Origin: Actinomadura litoris
GTDB taxonomy: Bacteria; Actinomycetota; Actinomycetes; Streptosporangiales; Streptosporangiaceae
DNA length: 64,000 nt
Assembly: GCF_009733595.1 (NCBI RefSeq)
Contig: NZ_WOFH01000004.1
Location: 248,001-312,000 of the forward strand
Reading direction: 5' to 3'
A program made the position numbers and the translations under genes. The notes beneath the pieces are model-generated. The model was not told where the DNA came from. It searched no databases and saw nothing but the letters and a program-made list of their open reading frames with translations. Positions 15,904 to 23,684 of this stretch are shown here, in pieces. Position 1 is the first letter of the stretch; every line of letters begins with the position of its first letter.

Positions 15904-17082
15904 ATGCGCACGTACTCGGAACTCTTCCGGACCCCGGAGTTCACCCCGCTGTTCCTGACGTCGGCCGCGCAGGTCGCGGCGCAGACGGTGAGCGGCCTGG
16001 CCCTCGGCACCATGGTCTACGACCGGACCGGGTCGCCGCTGCTGTCCTCGCTGGCGATGTTCGGGCAGCCGCTCGCCCAGCTCATCGGCGCGACCACGCT
16101 GCTGTCGGCGGCCGACCGGCTGCCCCCGCGTGCGGCGCTGGCCGGGCTGGGCCTGCTGTTCGGTCTCGGCACCGCGGCACAGGCGGTCCCGGGGATGCCG
16201 GTGTGGGGGGTGTTCGCGCTGATCCTCGGCCTCGGCATGGCGGCCTCGCTGGGCGGCGGCGTGCGCTACGGCCTGCTCAACGAGGTGCTCGAACGGGACG
16301 GCTACCTGCTCGGCCGCTCGGTGCTGAACATGTCGGCCGGAACGATGCAGATCGTCGGATTCGCGCTCGGCGGCGCCCTGGTGGCCGCGCTGTCGGCGCG
16401 CGGGACGCTGCTGACCGGCGCGGTCCTGTACGCGGGGGCGGCGGCGGTCGCCCGGTTCGGGCTGACGCGCCGTCCGCCGCGCGCGTCCGGCCGGGCGTCG
16501 GCGACCGAGACCTGGCGCAACAACGCGCGGTTGTGGTCGTCGCGGCCGCGCCGCTACGTCTACCTCGCGCTGTGGGTGCCCAACGGGCTGATCGTCGGCT
16601 GCGAGTCCCTGTTCGTCCCCTACGACCCCGAGCACGCGGGCACGCTGTTCGCGTTCGGCGCGGTCGGCATGCTGGCGGGGGACACGCTGACCGGGCGGTT
16701 CGTCCCGCCGCGGTGGCGGGCCAGGCTCGACGCCCCGCTGCGGCTGCTGCTCGCCGCGCCGTTCCTGGTCTTCGCCCTGGAGCCGGCGCTGCCGTTCGCG
16801 CTCGCGGCGGTCGCCGTCGGCGCGTTCGGGTACTCGGCGACGCTGCTGCTCCAGGACCGGCTGATGGCCCTCACCCCGGACGAGTTGAGCGGGCACGCGC
16901 TCGGCCTGCACTCCTCCGGCATGCTCGCCATGCAGGGCGTGGGCGCGGCGCTCGCGGGCGCCGTGGCGGAGTGGACGTCGCCGTCGACGGCGATCACGGT
17001 GATGGCCGCCGCGTCCGTCGCGGTCACCTTCGCGCTGGCGCCCGGCCTGCGCGTCCGGCCGGCGGCCGCCACCCCGGCGTGA
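15904..17082 (+). CDS. Major facilitator superfamily transporter
   Basis: 392 residues from the ATG at 15904 (GGAG upstream); the longer frame would overlap the divergent regulator. About 12 hydrophobic segments, for example FLTSAAQVAAQTVSGLALG, LAGLGLLFGLGTAAQAV and TAITVMAAASVAVTFALAP. The second half is somewhat compressed. The divergent ArsR/DUF5937-type regulator and its operator suggest substrate-induced efflux. The substrate is unknown. Confidence 0.83.
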   Translation: MRTYSELFRTPEFTPLFLTSAAQVAAQTVSGLALGTMVYDRTGSPLLSSLAMFGQPLAQLIGATTLLSAADRLPPRAALAGLGLLFGLGTAAQAVPGMPVWGVFALILGLGMAASLGGGVRYGLLNEVLERDGYLLGRSVLNMSAGTMQIVGFALGGALVAALSARGTLLTGAVLYAGAAAVARFGLTRRPPRASGRASATETWRNNARLWSSRPRRYVYLALWVPNGLIVGCESLFVPYDPEHAGTLFAFGAVGMLAGDTLTGRFVPPRWRARLDAPLRLLLAAPFLVFALEPALPFALAAVAVGAFGYSATLLLQDRLMALTPDELSGHALGLHSSGMLAMQGVGAALAGAVAEWTSPSTAITVMAAASVAVTFALAPGLRVRPAAATPA

Positions 17083-17118
17083 GACGTGCGTTCGGGCGGA
17101 TGTGGCAGACTCGATGAC

Positions 17119-17142
17119 ATGGTCACGCCCCGGATCTCCTAG
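17119..17142 (+). CDS. Putative 7-residue leader peptide before ABC-F gene
   Basis: ATG GTC ACG CCC CGG ATC TCC TAG encodes M-V-T-P-R-I-S. It ends one base before a stem-loop (17143-17181), and the ABC-F gene starts 59 bases further on. Short leader peptides followed by hairpins are the standard control of antibiotic-resistance ABC-F genes: ribosome stalling lets transcription continue. Too short to be proven by sequence alone; the arrangement is the evidence. Confidence 0.45.
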   Translation: MVTPRIS

Positions 17143-17181
17143 CTCAGGCACACGCCTCCACGCCACACGTGTGTCCCTGAG
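17143..17181 (+). promoter_or_regulatory. Hairpin, candidate transcription attenuator
   Basis: CTCAGG-CACAC (17143-17153) pairs with GTGTG-TCCCTGAG (17169-17181) apart from a 2-base bulge, and is followed by CCTTTCC. It starts directly after the stop of the 7-codon leader and lies 20 bases before the ABC-F start. It could act as a terminator opened by ribosomes stalled on the leader, or as a translation block. Confidence 0.5.
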
Positions 17182-17201
17182 CCTTTCCGGAGCGTCATCC
17201 C

Positions 17202-17936
17202 ATGCTTGCCTTCCGTGGCGTCGACGTGCGCGTCGGCCCCCGCCTCCTGCTGGCGGACGTCACCGCCCACATCGCCCCCGGCGACCGCATCGGCCTGGTC
17301 GGCCGTAACGGCGCCGGGAAGAGCACCCTCATGCGCGTCCTGGCGGGCGAGGTCGCGCCCGCCGCCGGGACCGTCACGCGCACCGGCCCCGTCGGGTACC
17401 TGCCGCAGGACCCGGCGGCGGCCGCCCCGTCCGTCTCCGTCCAGGACCGCGTCCTGTCCGCCCGGGGCATGGACGAGGCCGTCCGCGCGCTGCGGACCGC
17501 CGAGACCGCGCTCGGCGAGGGCGGCGAGCGGGCGATGCGCCGCTACGTCCGCGCCGAGGCCGAGTTCCAGGCGCGCGGCGGGTACGCCGCCGAGGCCGAG
17601 GCCGCGCGGATCGCCGCGGGTCTGGGCCTGCCCGCCGGCGCGCTCGCCCGGCCGATCGGTTCGCTGTCGGGCGGGCAGCGGCGCCGGGTGGAGCTGGCGC
17701 GCGTCCTGTTCGGCGAGCGCGGCACCCTGCTGCTGGACGAGCCGACCAACAACCTCGACCCCGCGTCCCGCGCGGAGGTCCTCGCGGCGGTCGGCGGGTA
17801 CCGGGGCGCGGTCGTGATGGTCACGCACGACGAGGAGGCGGTCGAGGCGCTGCGTCCCGGCCGCGTGCTCCTGCTGCCCGACGGCGTCGAGGACCACTGG
17901 AACTCCGGCTACGCCGACCTGGTCGCCCTGTCCTGA
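17202..17936 (+). CDS. Single-cassette ABC-F-like ATPase (internal-deletion form)
   Basis: 244 residues with one complete ATPase cassette: Walker A GRNGAGKS (34-41), signature LSGGQR (154-159), Walker B LLLDE (176-180) and H-loop H209. Normal ABC-F proteins (about 530-550 residues) have two cassettes joined by a linker. Here the first 180 residues match a first cassette (GYLPQDP, RRYVRAEAEFQARGGYAAEA), while from about residue 183 (NNLDPAS ... EEAVEALRPGRVLLLPDGVE, ending DLVALS) the sequence matches the end of a second cassette. It looks like an in-frame deletion between the two Walker B regions. It could function as a homodimer; ribosome protection is unproven. Confidence 0.85.
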   Translation: MLAFRGVDVRVGPRLLLADVTAHIAPGDRIGLVGRNGAGKSTLMRVLAGEVAPAAGTVTRTGPVGYLPQDPAAAAPSVSVQDRVLSARGMDEAVRALRTAETALGEGGERAMRRYVRAEAEFQARGGYAAEAEAARIAAGLGLPAGALARPIGSLSGGQRRRVELARVLFGERGTLLLDEPTNNLDPASRAEVLAAVGGYRGAVVMVTHDEEAVEALRPGRVLLLPDGVEDHWNSGYADLVALS

Positions 17937-18075
17937 GGGCGCCGCGCCGGCCCGGCCTGTCCCAGGAATGGCAACAGAAGTTGTCGATTCCCCGCCGGGA
18001 TCCGCACCATCGGGGCCGGAGGCGCTCCGCCTCCGGCGCCCGTGCGGCGCACCGCCCCCCAGCGAGGAGTTCCCC

Positions 18076-19284
18076 ATGCCGATGAGCGCCGAGACCGCGT
18101 ACGAGAAGCGGACGGTCGCGCGCGGGAGGCTGCCGCTCGGCGTCTACCTGCTCGCGTTCTGCCTGTTCGCGATGGGCAGCGCGGAGTTCCTGCTGGCCGG
18201 GGTCCTCCCGGCGATCGCGGACGACATGGAGGTGTCGCTGTCCTCGGCGGGCGCGCTGATCTCGGCGTTCGCCGTCGCCGTCGTCATCGGCGGCCCGCCG
18301 TTGGCGATCATGACGTTGCGCTGGCCGCGGCGGACGACGCTGGTGGCCGCCCAGGCCGTCTTCGCCGTCTCCGTCACCGTCGGGCTGCTCACCCCCAGCT
18401 ACGCGGTGCTGCTGGGCACCCGGTTCGTCTGCGGGCTCGCCTACGCGGGGTTCTGGGCGGTCGCGGCGGTCACCGCGATCGGCCTCGTCCCGGCCGACCG
18501 CACCACGCGGGCCTCCGGGGTCGTCGTCAGCGGCCTGAGCCTGGCGATGATCGCCGGTGGCCCGGCGGGTGCGCTGCTCAGCTACTTCACCGGATGGCGG
18601 GGCGGGTTCTGGGGCGTGGTCGCCCTCACCGCGGTCGGCGCGGCCCTGACCCTGATGACGCTGCCCGCGACGAGCGCGGGCACCGAGCCCAGCGTGCGGC
18701 GCGAGCTGCGCACGATGCGGCGCCCGCGGCTCTGGGTCGTGTTCGCCGCCACGATCCTGAGCACCGCCTCCTACATGATCACGTTCAACTACCTCGCGGT
18801 GCTGTTGACCGACGTCACCGGCCTTCCCGAGGTCTGGGTGCCCGCGGTCCTCACGCTGTTCGGCGTCGGCGCGTTCGCCGGCCTGTCGATCGGCGGCAGG
18901 ATCTCCGACCGGCGGCCCTCCCACGCGCTGCTGGCCGGGGCGGTCGGGATCCTGGTCTGCTCCGCCCTGCTGGGGGCGCTCGCCGGGCGCGCGGTCGCGG
19001 CCGTCCCGCTCGTCCTGCTGCTCGGGGTCGCCGGGTTCGTGCTGAACCCGGCCATCTACGGGCGGGTGTTCGGCATCGCGTCCGAGGCGCCGACGCTCGC
19101 CGGGGCCACCACGGTCTCGGCGTTCCAGCTCGGCATCAGCCTCGTCCCCGCGTTCGCCGGGGCCGCCCTCGACGCGGGCGCCTCGATCACCTCCGTCACC
19201 TGGATCGGCGCCGGGCTGGCGGCGGCGACCGCGCTGACCGCCCTCCTGGACCGGGCGCTCTCGGCCCGCTCGCCGTTGTCTTAG
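18076..19284 (+). CDS. MFS drug efflux transporter, chloramphenicol-exporter-like
   Basis: 402 residues from the ATG at 18076 (GAGGAG about 8 bases upstream). Twelve membrane segments. The first contains YLLAFCLFAMGSAEFLLAGV, with the acidic residue pattern M-G-[ST]-[AS]-E-F seen in Cmx/CmrA and sugar-efflux type MFS proteins. Motif-A-like loops follow helix 2 (LRWPRRTTLVAAQ) and helix 8 (GRISDRRPSHALL). It is followed 54 bases later by a MarR regulator gene on the same strand whose operator dyad lies in the gap. Export of an amphenicol-like or other small compound is inferred from family only. Confidence 0.87.
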   Translation: MPMSAETAYEKRTVARGRLPLGVYLLAFCLFAMGSAEFLLAGVLPAIADDMEVSLSSAGALISAFAVAVVIGGPPLAIMTLRWPRRTTLVAAQAVFAVSVTVGLLTPSYAVLLGTRFVCGLAYAGFWAVAAVTAIGLVPADRTTRASGVVVSGLSLAMIAGGPAGALLSYFTGWRGGFWGVVALTAVGAALTLMTLPATSAGTEPSVRRELRTMRRPRLWVVFAATILSTASYMITFNYLAVLLTDVTGLPEVWVPAVLTLFGVGAFAGLSIGGRISDRRPSHALLAGAVGILVCSALLGALAGRAVAAVPLVLLLGVAGFVLNPAIYGRVFGIASEAPTLAGATTVSAFQLGISLVPAFAGAALDAGASITSVTWIGAGLAAATALTALLDRALSARSPLS

Positions 19285-19308
19285 CCCGTCGGTTGGCGCC
19301 GGTTGATA

Positions 19309-19324
19309 ATCTCAATGTTGAGAT
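19309..19324. promoter_or_regulatory. MarR operator dyad
   Basis: ATCTCAA (19309-19315) and TTGAGAT (19318-19324) form a perfect dyad with a 2-base spacer, overlapping a GATAAT -10-like hexamer (19305-19310) and lying 15 bases before the marR start. Dyads of 16-20 bp are typical MarR autoregulatory sites. Confidence 0.65.
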
Positions 19325-19338
19325 ACCGGAGGTGGCCG

Positions 19339-19839
19339 ATGGCGGACGCGGTGGACGAGATCCTGGCCCAGTGGGGACGTGAGCGGCCCGACCTGGACGT
19401 GTGGCCGATGGGCATCATCGGCCGCGTCGCCCGGCTCCAGCTCGTCCTGCACCGGGAGCTGAAGGATTTCTTCGCCGGGCAGGGCCTGGAGACCTGGGAG
19501 TTCGACGTCCTGGCCACGCTGCGCCGCTCGGGCGAGCCCTACGAGCTGACGGCGGGGGCGCTGCTGAAGGCCGCGATGGTCACCTCCGGGGCGATCACCA
19601 ACCGGATCGACCGGCTGGAGGCGAAGGGGCTGGTCGAGCGGGTCCGCGACGCCGACGACCGCCGCTCGGTCCGGATCCGGCTGACCTCGCGCGGGCTGTC
19701 TTTGGTCGACCAGGTGGTCGGGCTGCACACCGCCAACGAGGCGCGGCTGCTGGAAGCCCTGGACCCGGCCGACCGCGACCGCCTGGCGGGGCTGCTGCGG
19801 GGGCTCCTGGAGTCGCTGGGCGACACGTCCCCGCGCTGA
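19339..19839 (+). CDS. MarR-family transcriptional regulator
   Basis: 166 residues from an ATG preceded by GGAGG. The winged helix lies at about 45-115: LETWEFDVLATLRRSGEPYE ... AMVTSGAITNRIDRLEAKGL and the wing RVRDADDRRSVRIRLTSRG. The N- and C-terminal helices form the dimer interface (LLRGLLESLGD). It sits behind an MFS exporter gene and has its own operator at 19309-19324. The natural reading is a drug-responsive repressor of itself and perhaps of the exporter. Confidence 0.92.
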   Translation: MADAVDEILAQWGRERPDLDVWPMGIIGRVARLQLVLHRELKDFFAGQGLETWEFDVLATLRRSGEPYELTAGALLKAAMVTSGAITNRIDRLEAKGLVERVRDADDRRSVRIRLTSRGLSLVDQVVGLHTANEARLLEALDPADRDRLAGLLRGLLESLGDTSPR

Positions 19840-19853
19840 CGCGCGCCGACCGC

Positions 19854-20462
19854 TCAGAGCCAGCCGCGCTCGTCGGCGACCCGCACCGCCTCCATGCGGT
19901 TGCGGGTCGCGGTCTTGGTGATCGCGGCCGACAGGTAGTTGCGGACCGTGCCCTCCGACAGGTGCAGCCGGGACGCGATCTCGGCGACGGCCGCCCCGCC
20001 GCGCGCCACGTTCAGCACGTCGCGCTCGCGCCCGGTCAGCGGCGACTCGCCCACCGCGAGGGTCGCCGCGGCCAGCGCGGGATCGACGACCCGCTCGCCC
20101 GCCGCCACCCGGCGGATCGCGTCGGCGAGCGCCTCGGCCGGGGCGTCCTTCACCACGAACCCGACCGCCCCGGCCTCCATCGCCCGCCGCAGGTAGCCCG
20201 CGCGGCCGAAGGTCGTGAGGATCACCACGCGGACCCGCGGCGCCCGCGCGGCGAGCACGGCCGCGGCGGCCAGGCCGTCCAGCCCCGGCATCTCGATGTC
20301 CAGGAGCGCCACGTCGGGACGGTGCGCGCGGACGGCGTCCGCCACCTCGTCGCCCCGCCCGACCGACGCGACGACCTCGAAGTCCTCCTCCAGGCCCAGC
20401 AGGGCCGCGAGCGCGGTGCGGATCAGCTCCTGGTCGTCGGCGAGCAGCAGCCGGATCGTCAT
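19854..20462 (-). CDS. NarL/DesR-type response regulator
   Basis: 202 residues. Receiver domain: acidic pocket D9-D10, phospho-acceptor D55 (VALLDIEMPG), conserved Thr in ILTTFGR and Lys in FVVKDAP. The LuxR-type HTH is at the end (about 140-200): PLTGRERDVLNVARGGAAVA ... LHLSEGTVRNYLSAAITKT. The start overlaps the kinase stop by 4 bases (ATGA), so kinase and regulator are made together. A dyad at 21861-21874 upstream of the kinase is a candidate binding site. The regulated genes are not obvious. Confidence 0.93.
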   Translation of the reverse strand: MTIRLLLADDQELIRTALAALLGLEEDFEVVASVGRGDEVADAVRAHRPDVALLDIEMPGLDGLAAAAVLAARAPRVRVVILTTFGRAGYLRRAMEAGAVGFVVKDAPAEALADAIRRVAAGERVVDPALAAATLAVGESPLTGRERDVLNVARGGAAVAEIASRLHLSEGTVRNYLSAAITKTATRNRMEAVRVADERGWL

Positions 20463-21697
20463 GCCCCGTCCCCGCCCTCCCGGCCGTCCCCGTGCGCCGG
20501 GCCGAGCGTAACGCGCAGCCGCCAGCCGGGCGCGCCGTCCGGGCTCTCCGCGTCGAGGGCGGGCCCGGCCTCCAGCGTGCCGCCCGCGGCCGCGACGCGT
20601 TCGCGCAGGCCGGTCAGCCCGTGCCCGGACGAGGAGGGCAGGAGGGCGGACGGCCCGCCGGACCCGTCGTCGCGGATCTCCACCCGTGTCGCCGTCAGCG
20701 TGACCGTGCAGCGGGTGGCGCGCGCGTGCCGGACGACGTTGGTCAGCCCCTCGCGGACGATCCAGCCGAACAGCTCGCGGTGCTCGGCGTCCACCACGTC
20801 GGCGGCGGTGGGCAGGTCGGCGACGACGCCGGAGGCCCGCAGCAGCTCGCGGCCGCGCGCCAACTCGCCCGCCAGCGTCACGTTCCGGTAGCCCGACACC
20901 GCCGCGCGCACGTCGGCGAGCGCCTGCCGCGAGAGGCGCTCGACCTCGGTGATCTCCTCCAGCGAGCGCGCGGGGTCGTTCGCGGCCATCCGGCGCGCGA
21001 GGTTGCTCTTCACCGTGATCACCGTGAGCGAGTGGCCGAGCAGGTCGTGCAGGTCGCGGGCGATCCGGGCCCGTTCGGCCTCGGAGGCCAGCCGGGCGAC
21101 CTCGGCGCGCGCCTCCACCAGCGCGAGGTTGGCGCTCGCCATCTCCAGGAACGCGTGGACGGTCAGCGCCGTGAAGACGATCATCAGCGCCTCCAGCCAG
21201 CCCGGACCCTGGTGCCAGGGCCGCACCGCCCACGGCACCACCAGCGCGGCGAGCGCGCCCGCCCCGGTGATCAGCGGAACGTGCCGTTTCAGCGCGACGA
21301 CCGTGAACGACACCACGACCGCGCCCAGATAGGCGGCGACGTTGCGCGCGAACGGGAACGCGCCCGCGGCCAGCACCACCATCGCTCCGAGAAAGGCCCA
21401 CATCCGGCTTCTGGATCCCCGCGTGAACGAATACGCCGCGAGCGCGTAACAGCAGCAGAACGCGAACACGATCGAATATCCCGCGACGGCCGCGGCGCCA
21501 TGCGAATACTGCGCGACCCCGACCGCCGTGACGGCCGGATAGACGAACATCCCGGCCGCCAGGACGCCGCGCCGCCAACCGCTCGTCCAGCGCAGCGAGT
21601 CGCCCTCCGCGCTCCCGAGGGCCCCGCGCCCTCCGGCGTCCTCCATGGCGCGGACGGTAACACCGGCGGTCGGCGCCGCGTCCGCCCGGCCGGTCAT
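20459..21697 (-). CDS. DesK/NarX-type sensor histidine kinase
   Basis: 412 residues. The N-terminal 190 residues hold about five or six membrane segments with no large extracellular domain. The HisKA_3 motif ARDLHDLLGHSLTVI puts the phosphorylated histidine at H217. The HATPase N-box is EGLTNVVRHARAT, with the glycine loops VEIRDDGSGG and GHGLTGLRERV. Membrane-embedded sensing (lipid state, membrane-active drugs) is typical of this class. An in-frame ATG at 21646 is an alternative start. Upstream, a 35-codon frame overlaps its start by 4 bases. Confidence 0.92.
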   Translation of the reverse strand: MTGRADAAPTAGVTVRAMEDAGGRGALGSAEGDSLRWTSGWRRGVLAAGMFVYPAVTAVGVAQYSHGAAAVAGYSIVFAFCCCYALAAYSFTRGSRSRMWAFLGAMVVLAAGAFPFARNVAAYLGAVVVSFTVVALKRHVPLITGAGALAALVVPWAVRPWHQGPGWLEALMIVFTALTVHAFLEMASANLALVEARAEVARLASEAERARIARDLHDLLGHSLTVITVKSNLARRMAANDPARSLEEITEVERLSRQALADVRAAVSGYRNVTLAGELARGRELLRASGVVADLPTAADVVDAEHRELFGWIVREGLTNVVRHARATRCTVTLTATRVEIRDDGSGGPSALLPSSSGHGLTGLRERVAAAGGTLEAGPALDAESPDGAPGWRLRVTLGPAHGDGREGGDGA

Positions 21698-21801
21698 CGC
21701 GCGGGGAGGCCGACGCCCATGTAGGCGTCCGCGAGAATCTTGACGGTGCGAAATTCTTCGAATGCCTGCGTCCGGCCGGTTTCACCGGCGATCACGTTCA
21801 T
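21694..21801 (-). CDS. Possible 35-residue peptide coupled to kinase
   Basis: A minus-strand frame from ATG 21801 to a TGA that overlaps the kinase ATG by 4 bases, the same coupling used between kinase and regulator. The peptide begins MNVIAGETGRTQAFEEF and ends DAYMGVGLPAR; it has no membrane helix. About three quarters of its third codon positions are G/C, compatible with coding. The ribosome site is weak. It could be a coupling leader that loads ribosomes onto the kinase, a small signal protein, or chance. Confidence 0.4.
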   Translation of the reverse strand: MNVIAGETGRTQAFEEFRTVKILADAYMGVGLPAR

Positions 21802-21860
21802 GCCACCATCGTGTTCGCGGCGGGGACGTCGCGAACAGTGAGATCGCCCATCGCTTTCCG

Positions 21861-21874
21861 ATGACATTTGTCAT
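21861..21874. promoter_or_regulatory. Perfect dyad upstream of two-component operon
   Basis: ATGACA-TT-TGTCAT at 21861-21874 is a perfect 6-bp dyad, 60 bases before the 35-codon frame and 164 before the kinase start; it overlaps the stop codon of the WYL gene. NarL-family response regulators bind dyads of this size, so autoregulation by the DesR-like protein is plausible. Confidence 0.5.
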
Positions 21875-22860
21875 GGCGGCCCCGGCGGTTCCGTGAACGC
21901 CTCGACCGCGCGGGCCGCGCGGCCCGCGATGGCGGCGAGGTGCGGGGCCAACTCCGGCGGGTCGAGCAGGGTGTAGTCGACGGTCAGCAGGGCGATCCGC
22001 GAGGCGAGGAACCACAGCGAGTCCGACCGGGAGTGCAGCAGGCACGACCGGTCGTCGACCGGCTCCAGGAACCCGTTCCACGCGGTGACGTGCTCGGCCG
22101 CCTCTTCGGCGGACACGTGCAGCCGCAGCCGGGCGCGGATCGTGCCGGAGCCCCCGGCCAGCGAGTCCATCGCCCAGGACGCCGCGTCCAGGCCGCCGGG
22201 AAGCTCGCGCGGCGCGGCGCGGACTCCGGTGCGCTGAGGCTCGCCGATCCGGTCGACGCGGAACGTCCGCCAGTCCTCGCGGTCCTCGTCGAAGGCGACC
22301 AGGTACCAGCGGCGGCCCGCCGCCACCAGCCGGTGGGGCTGCGCCAGGCGCCGTCCCCGGGTGCCGTCGGCGCGGGTGTAGGCGAACCGGATCCGCTCGT
22401 GCGCCACGCAGGCGGCGGCGAGGGTGGCGAGGAGGTCGGGGTCGATCGGCGCGGCGCCGTCCCGCATCGGGAGGGCGACGGAGGCCCGCGACAGCGAGGC
22501 CACACGGTGCCGCAGGCGGTGCGGGAGGACCTGCTCCAGCTTGGCCAGGGCCCGCAGGGAGGTCTCCTCGATCCCGGTGGCGGCGATCGCGGTGGCGGTG
22601 CGCAGGCCGAGCGCGACGGCGACGGCCTCCTCGTCGTCCAGCAGCAGCGGCGGCATCGCCGTCCCGGCGGTGAGGCGGTAGCCGCCGGTGCTGCCGTGCG
22701 TGGCGTGGACGGGATAGCCCAGCTCGCGCAGCCGTTCCACGTCCCGCCTGATCGTGCGGGGGGTGACGGCCAGCCGCTCGGCCAGCTCGGTGCCGGGCCA
22801 CTCGCGCGGGGCCTGGAGCAGGGACAGCAGCCGCAGCAGCCGCCCGGAGGGATCACGCAT
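21871..22860 (-). CDS. WYL-domain transcriptional regulator (YafY/PafB-like)
   Basis: 329 residues from the ATG at 22860; longer frames extend into the neighbouring gene and lack a better start. The N-terminal winged HTH (5-65) reads RLLRLLSLLQAPREWPGTEL ... VTPRTIRRDVERLRELGYPV, with the typical VHATHGSTGGYRLTAG linker. The WYL sandwich domain is at about 140-215 (RIRFAYTRADGT ... RLVAAGRRWYLVAFDEDRED). A C-terminal extension domain (WCX) follows. WYL proteins sense nucleic acids or small ligands and control stress, DNA repair and phage-defence genes. No adjacent target is evident; the gene lies between the racemase and the two-component operon on the same strand. Confidence 0.9.
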   Translation of the reverse strand: MRDPSGRLLRLLSLLQAPREWPGTELAERLAVTPRTIRRDVERLRELGYPVHATHGSTGGYRLTAGTAMPPLLLDDEEAVAVALGLRTATAIAATGIEETSLRALAKLEQVLPHRLRHRVASLSRASVALPMRDGAAPIDPDLLATLAAACVAHERIRFAYTRADGTRGRRLAQPHRLVAAGRRWYLVAFDEDREDWRTFRVDRIGEPQRTGVRAAPRELPGGLDAASWAMDSLAGGSGTIRARLRLHVSAEEAAEHVTAWNGFLEPVDDRSCLLHSRSDSLWFLASRIALLTVDYTLLDPPELAPHLAAIAGRAARAVEAFTEPPGPP

Positions 22861-22906
22861 ACCCCCATCCTGCCGCCCCAATAGGACGTTCACCGACCCG
22901 ATGGCC

Positions 22907-23605
22907 TCAGCCACCCGTCCGGCAGGCCGCGTCGAACGCGTGCTGGACATGGATGCGTGTCGAGTCGAAGACGGGGACCGGGCTGTCCTCCGGCCCGATG
23001 AGCAGCGTGATCTCGGTGCAGCCGAGGACGACCCCGGCGGCACCGCGCCGAGCGAGGTCGGCGATGACCCGGCGGAACGCGGCGCGGGAGGAGTCCTCCA
23101 CCCGGTTCATGGTCAGTTCCTCGTAGATCACCCGGTGCACCAGCTCGCGGCCGTCCTCGTCCGGGACCAGGACCTCCACGCCGCGTTCGCGCATGCGGGA
23201 GCGGTAGAAGTCCATCTCCATCGTGAACCTGGTGCCGAGCAGCCCAACGGTCTTCAGCCCGGACGCGAGGATCCGGTCGGCGGTGCTGTCGACGATGTGC
23301 AGGAACGGCACGCCGATACCGTCCTCGATCGTCCCGGCGACCCGGTGCATCGTGTTGGTGCACAGCAGCACCATCGCGGCCCCCGCGCGCTCCAGGTTCC
23401 TGGCCGCCTCGGTGAGGATCGCCCCGGCGGTGTCCCAGTCGCCGGCGCGCTGCAGCGCCTCGATCTCCGCGAAGTCCACGGTGAGCAGCACGCTCCGGGC
23501 GCAGTGGTGGCCGCCGAGCCGCCGCCGGGCCTCCTCGTTGAGCAGGCGGTAGTACTCCGCCGACGACTCCCAGCTCATCCCGCCGATCAGGCCGATGGTC
23601 CGCAT
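22907..23605 (-). CDS. Aspartate/glutamate racemase family protein
   Basis: 232 residues. The N-terminus MRTIGLIGGMSWESSAEYYR is the hallmark of the aspartate racemase branch (YgeA-like). The two catalytic cysteines appear in VLLCTNTMH and GVVLGCTEI. The length is normal for the family. It would interconvert L- and D-aspartate or a related amino acid, or act as a broad racemase in the cytoplasm. It is divergent from a LysR gene (23685) across 79 bases, so regulation by that protein is likely. Confidence 0.92.
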   Translation of the reverse strand: MRTIGLIGGMSWESSAEYYRLLNEEARRRLGGHHCARSVLLTVDFAEIEALQRAGDWDTAGAILTEAARNLERAGAAMVLLCTNTMHRVAGTIEDGIGVPFLHIVDSTADRILASGLKTVGLLGTRFTMEMDFYRSRMRERGVEVLVPDEDGRELVHRVIYEELTMNRVEDSSRAAFRRVIADLARRGAAGVVLGCTEITLLIGPEDSPVPVFDSTRIHVQHAFDAACRTGG

Positions 23606-23684
23606 GCCCCCATCGTGCGGCGACCGCCCGACCATCCGGTAGACGTGAGGTTCTTGGCCGACCCCCAAGGGATACTTATGTCCC

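Noticed and set aside
19401..20891. Open frame of about 496 codons on the plus strand
   Set aside because: It is a shadow of the MarR, response-regulator and kinase genes, without motifs of its own.
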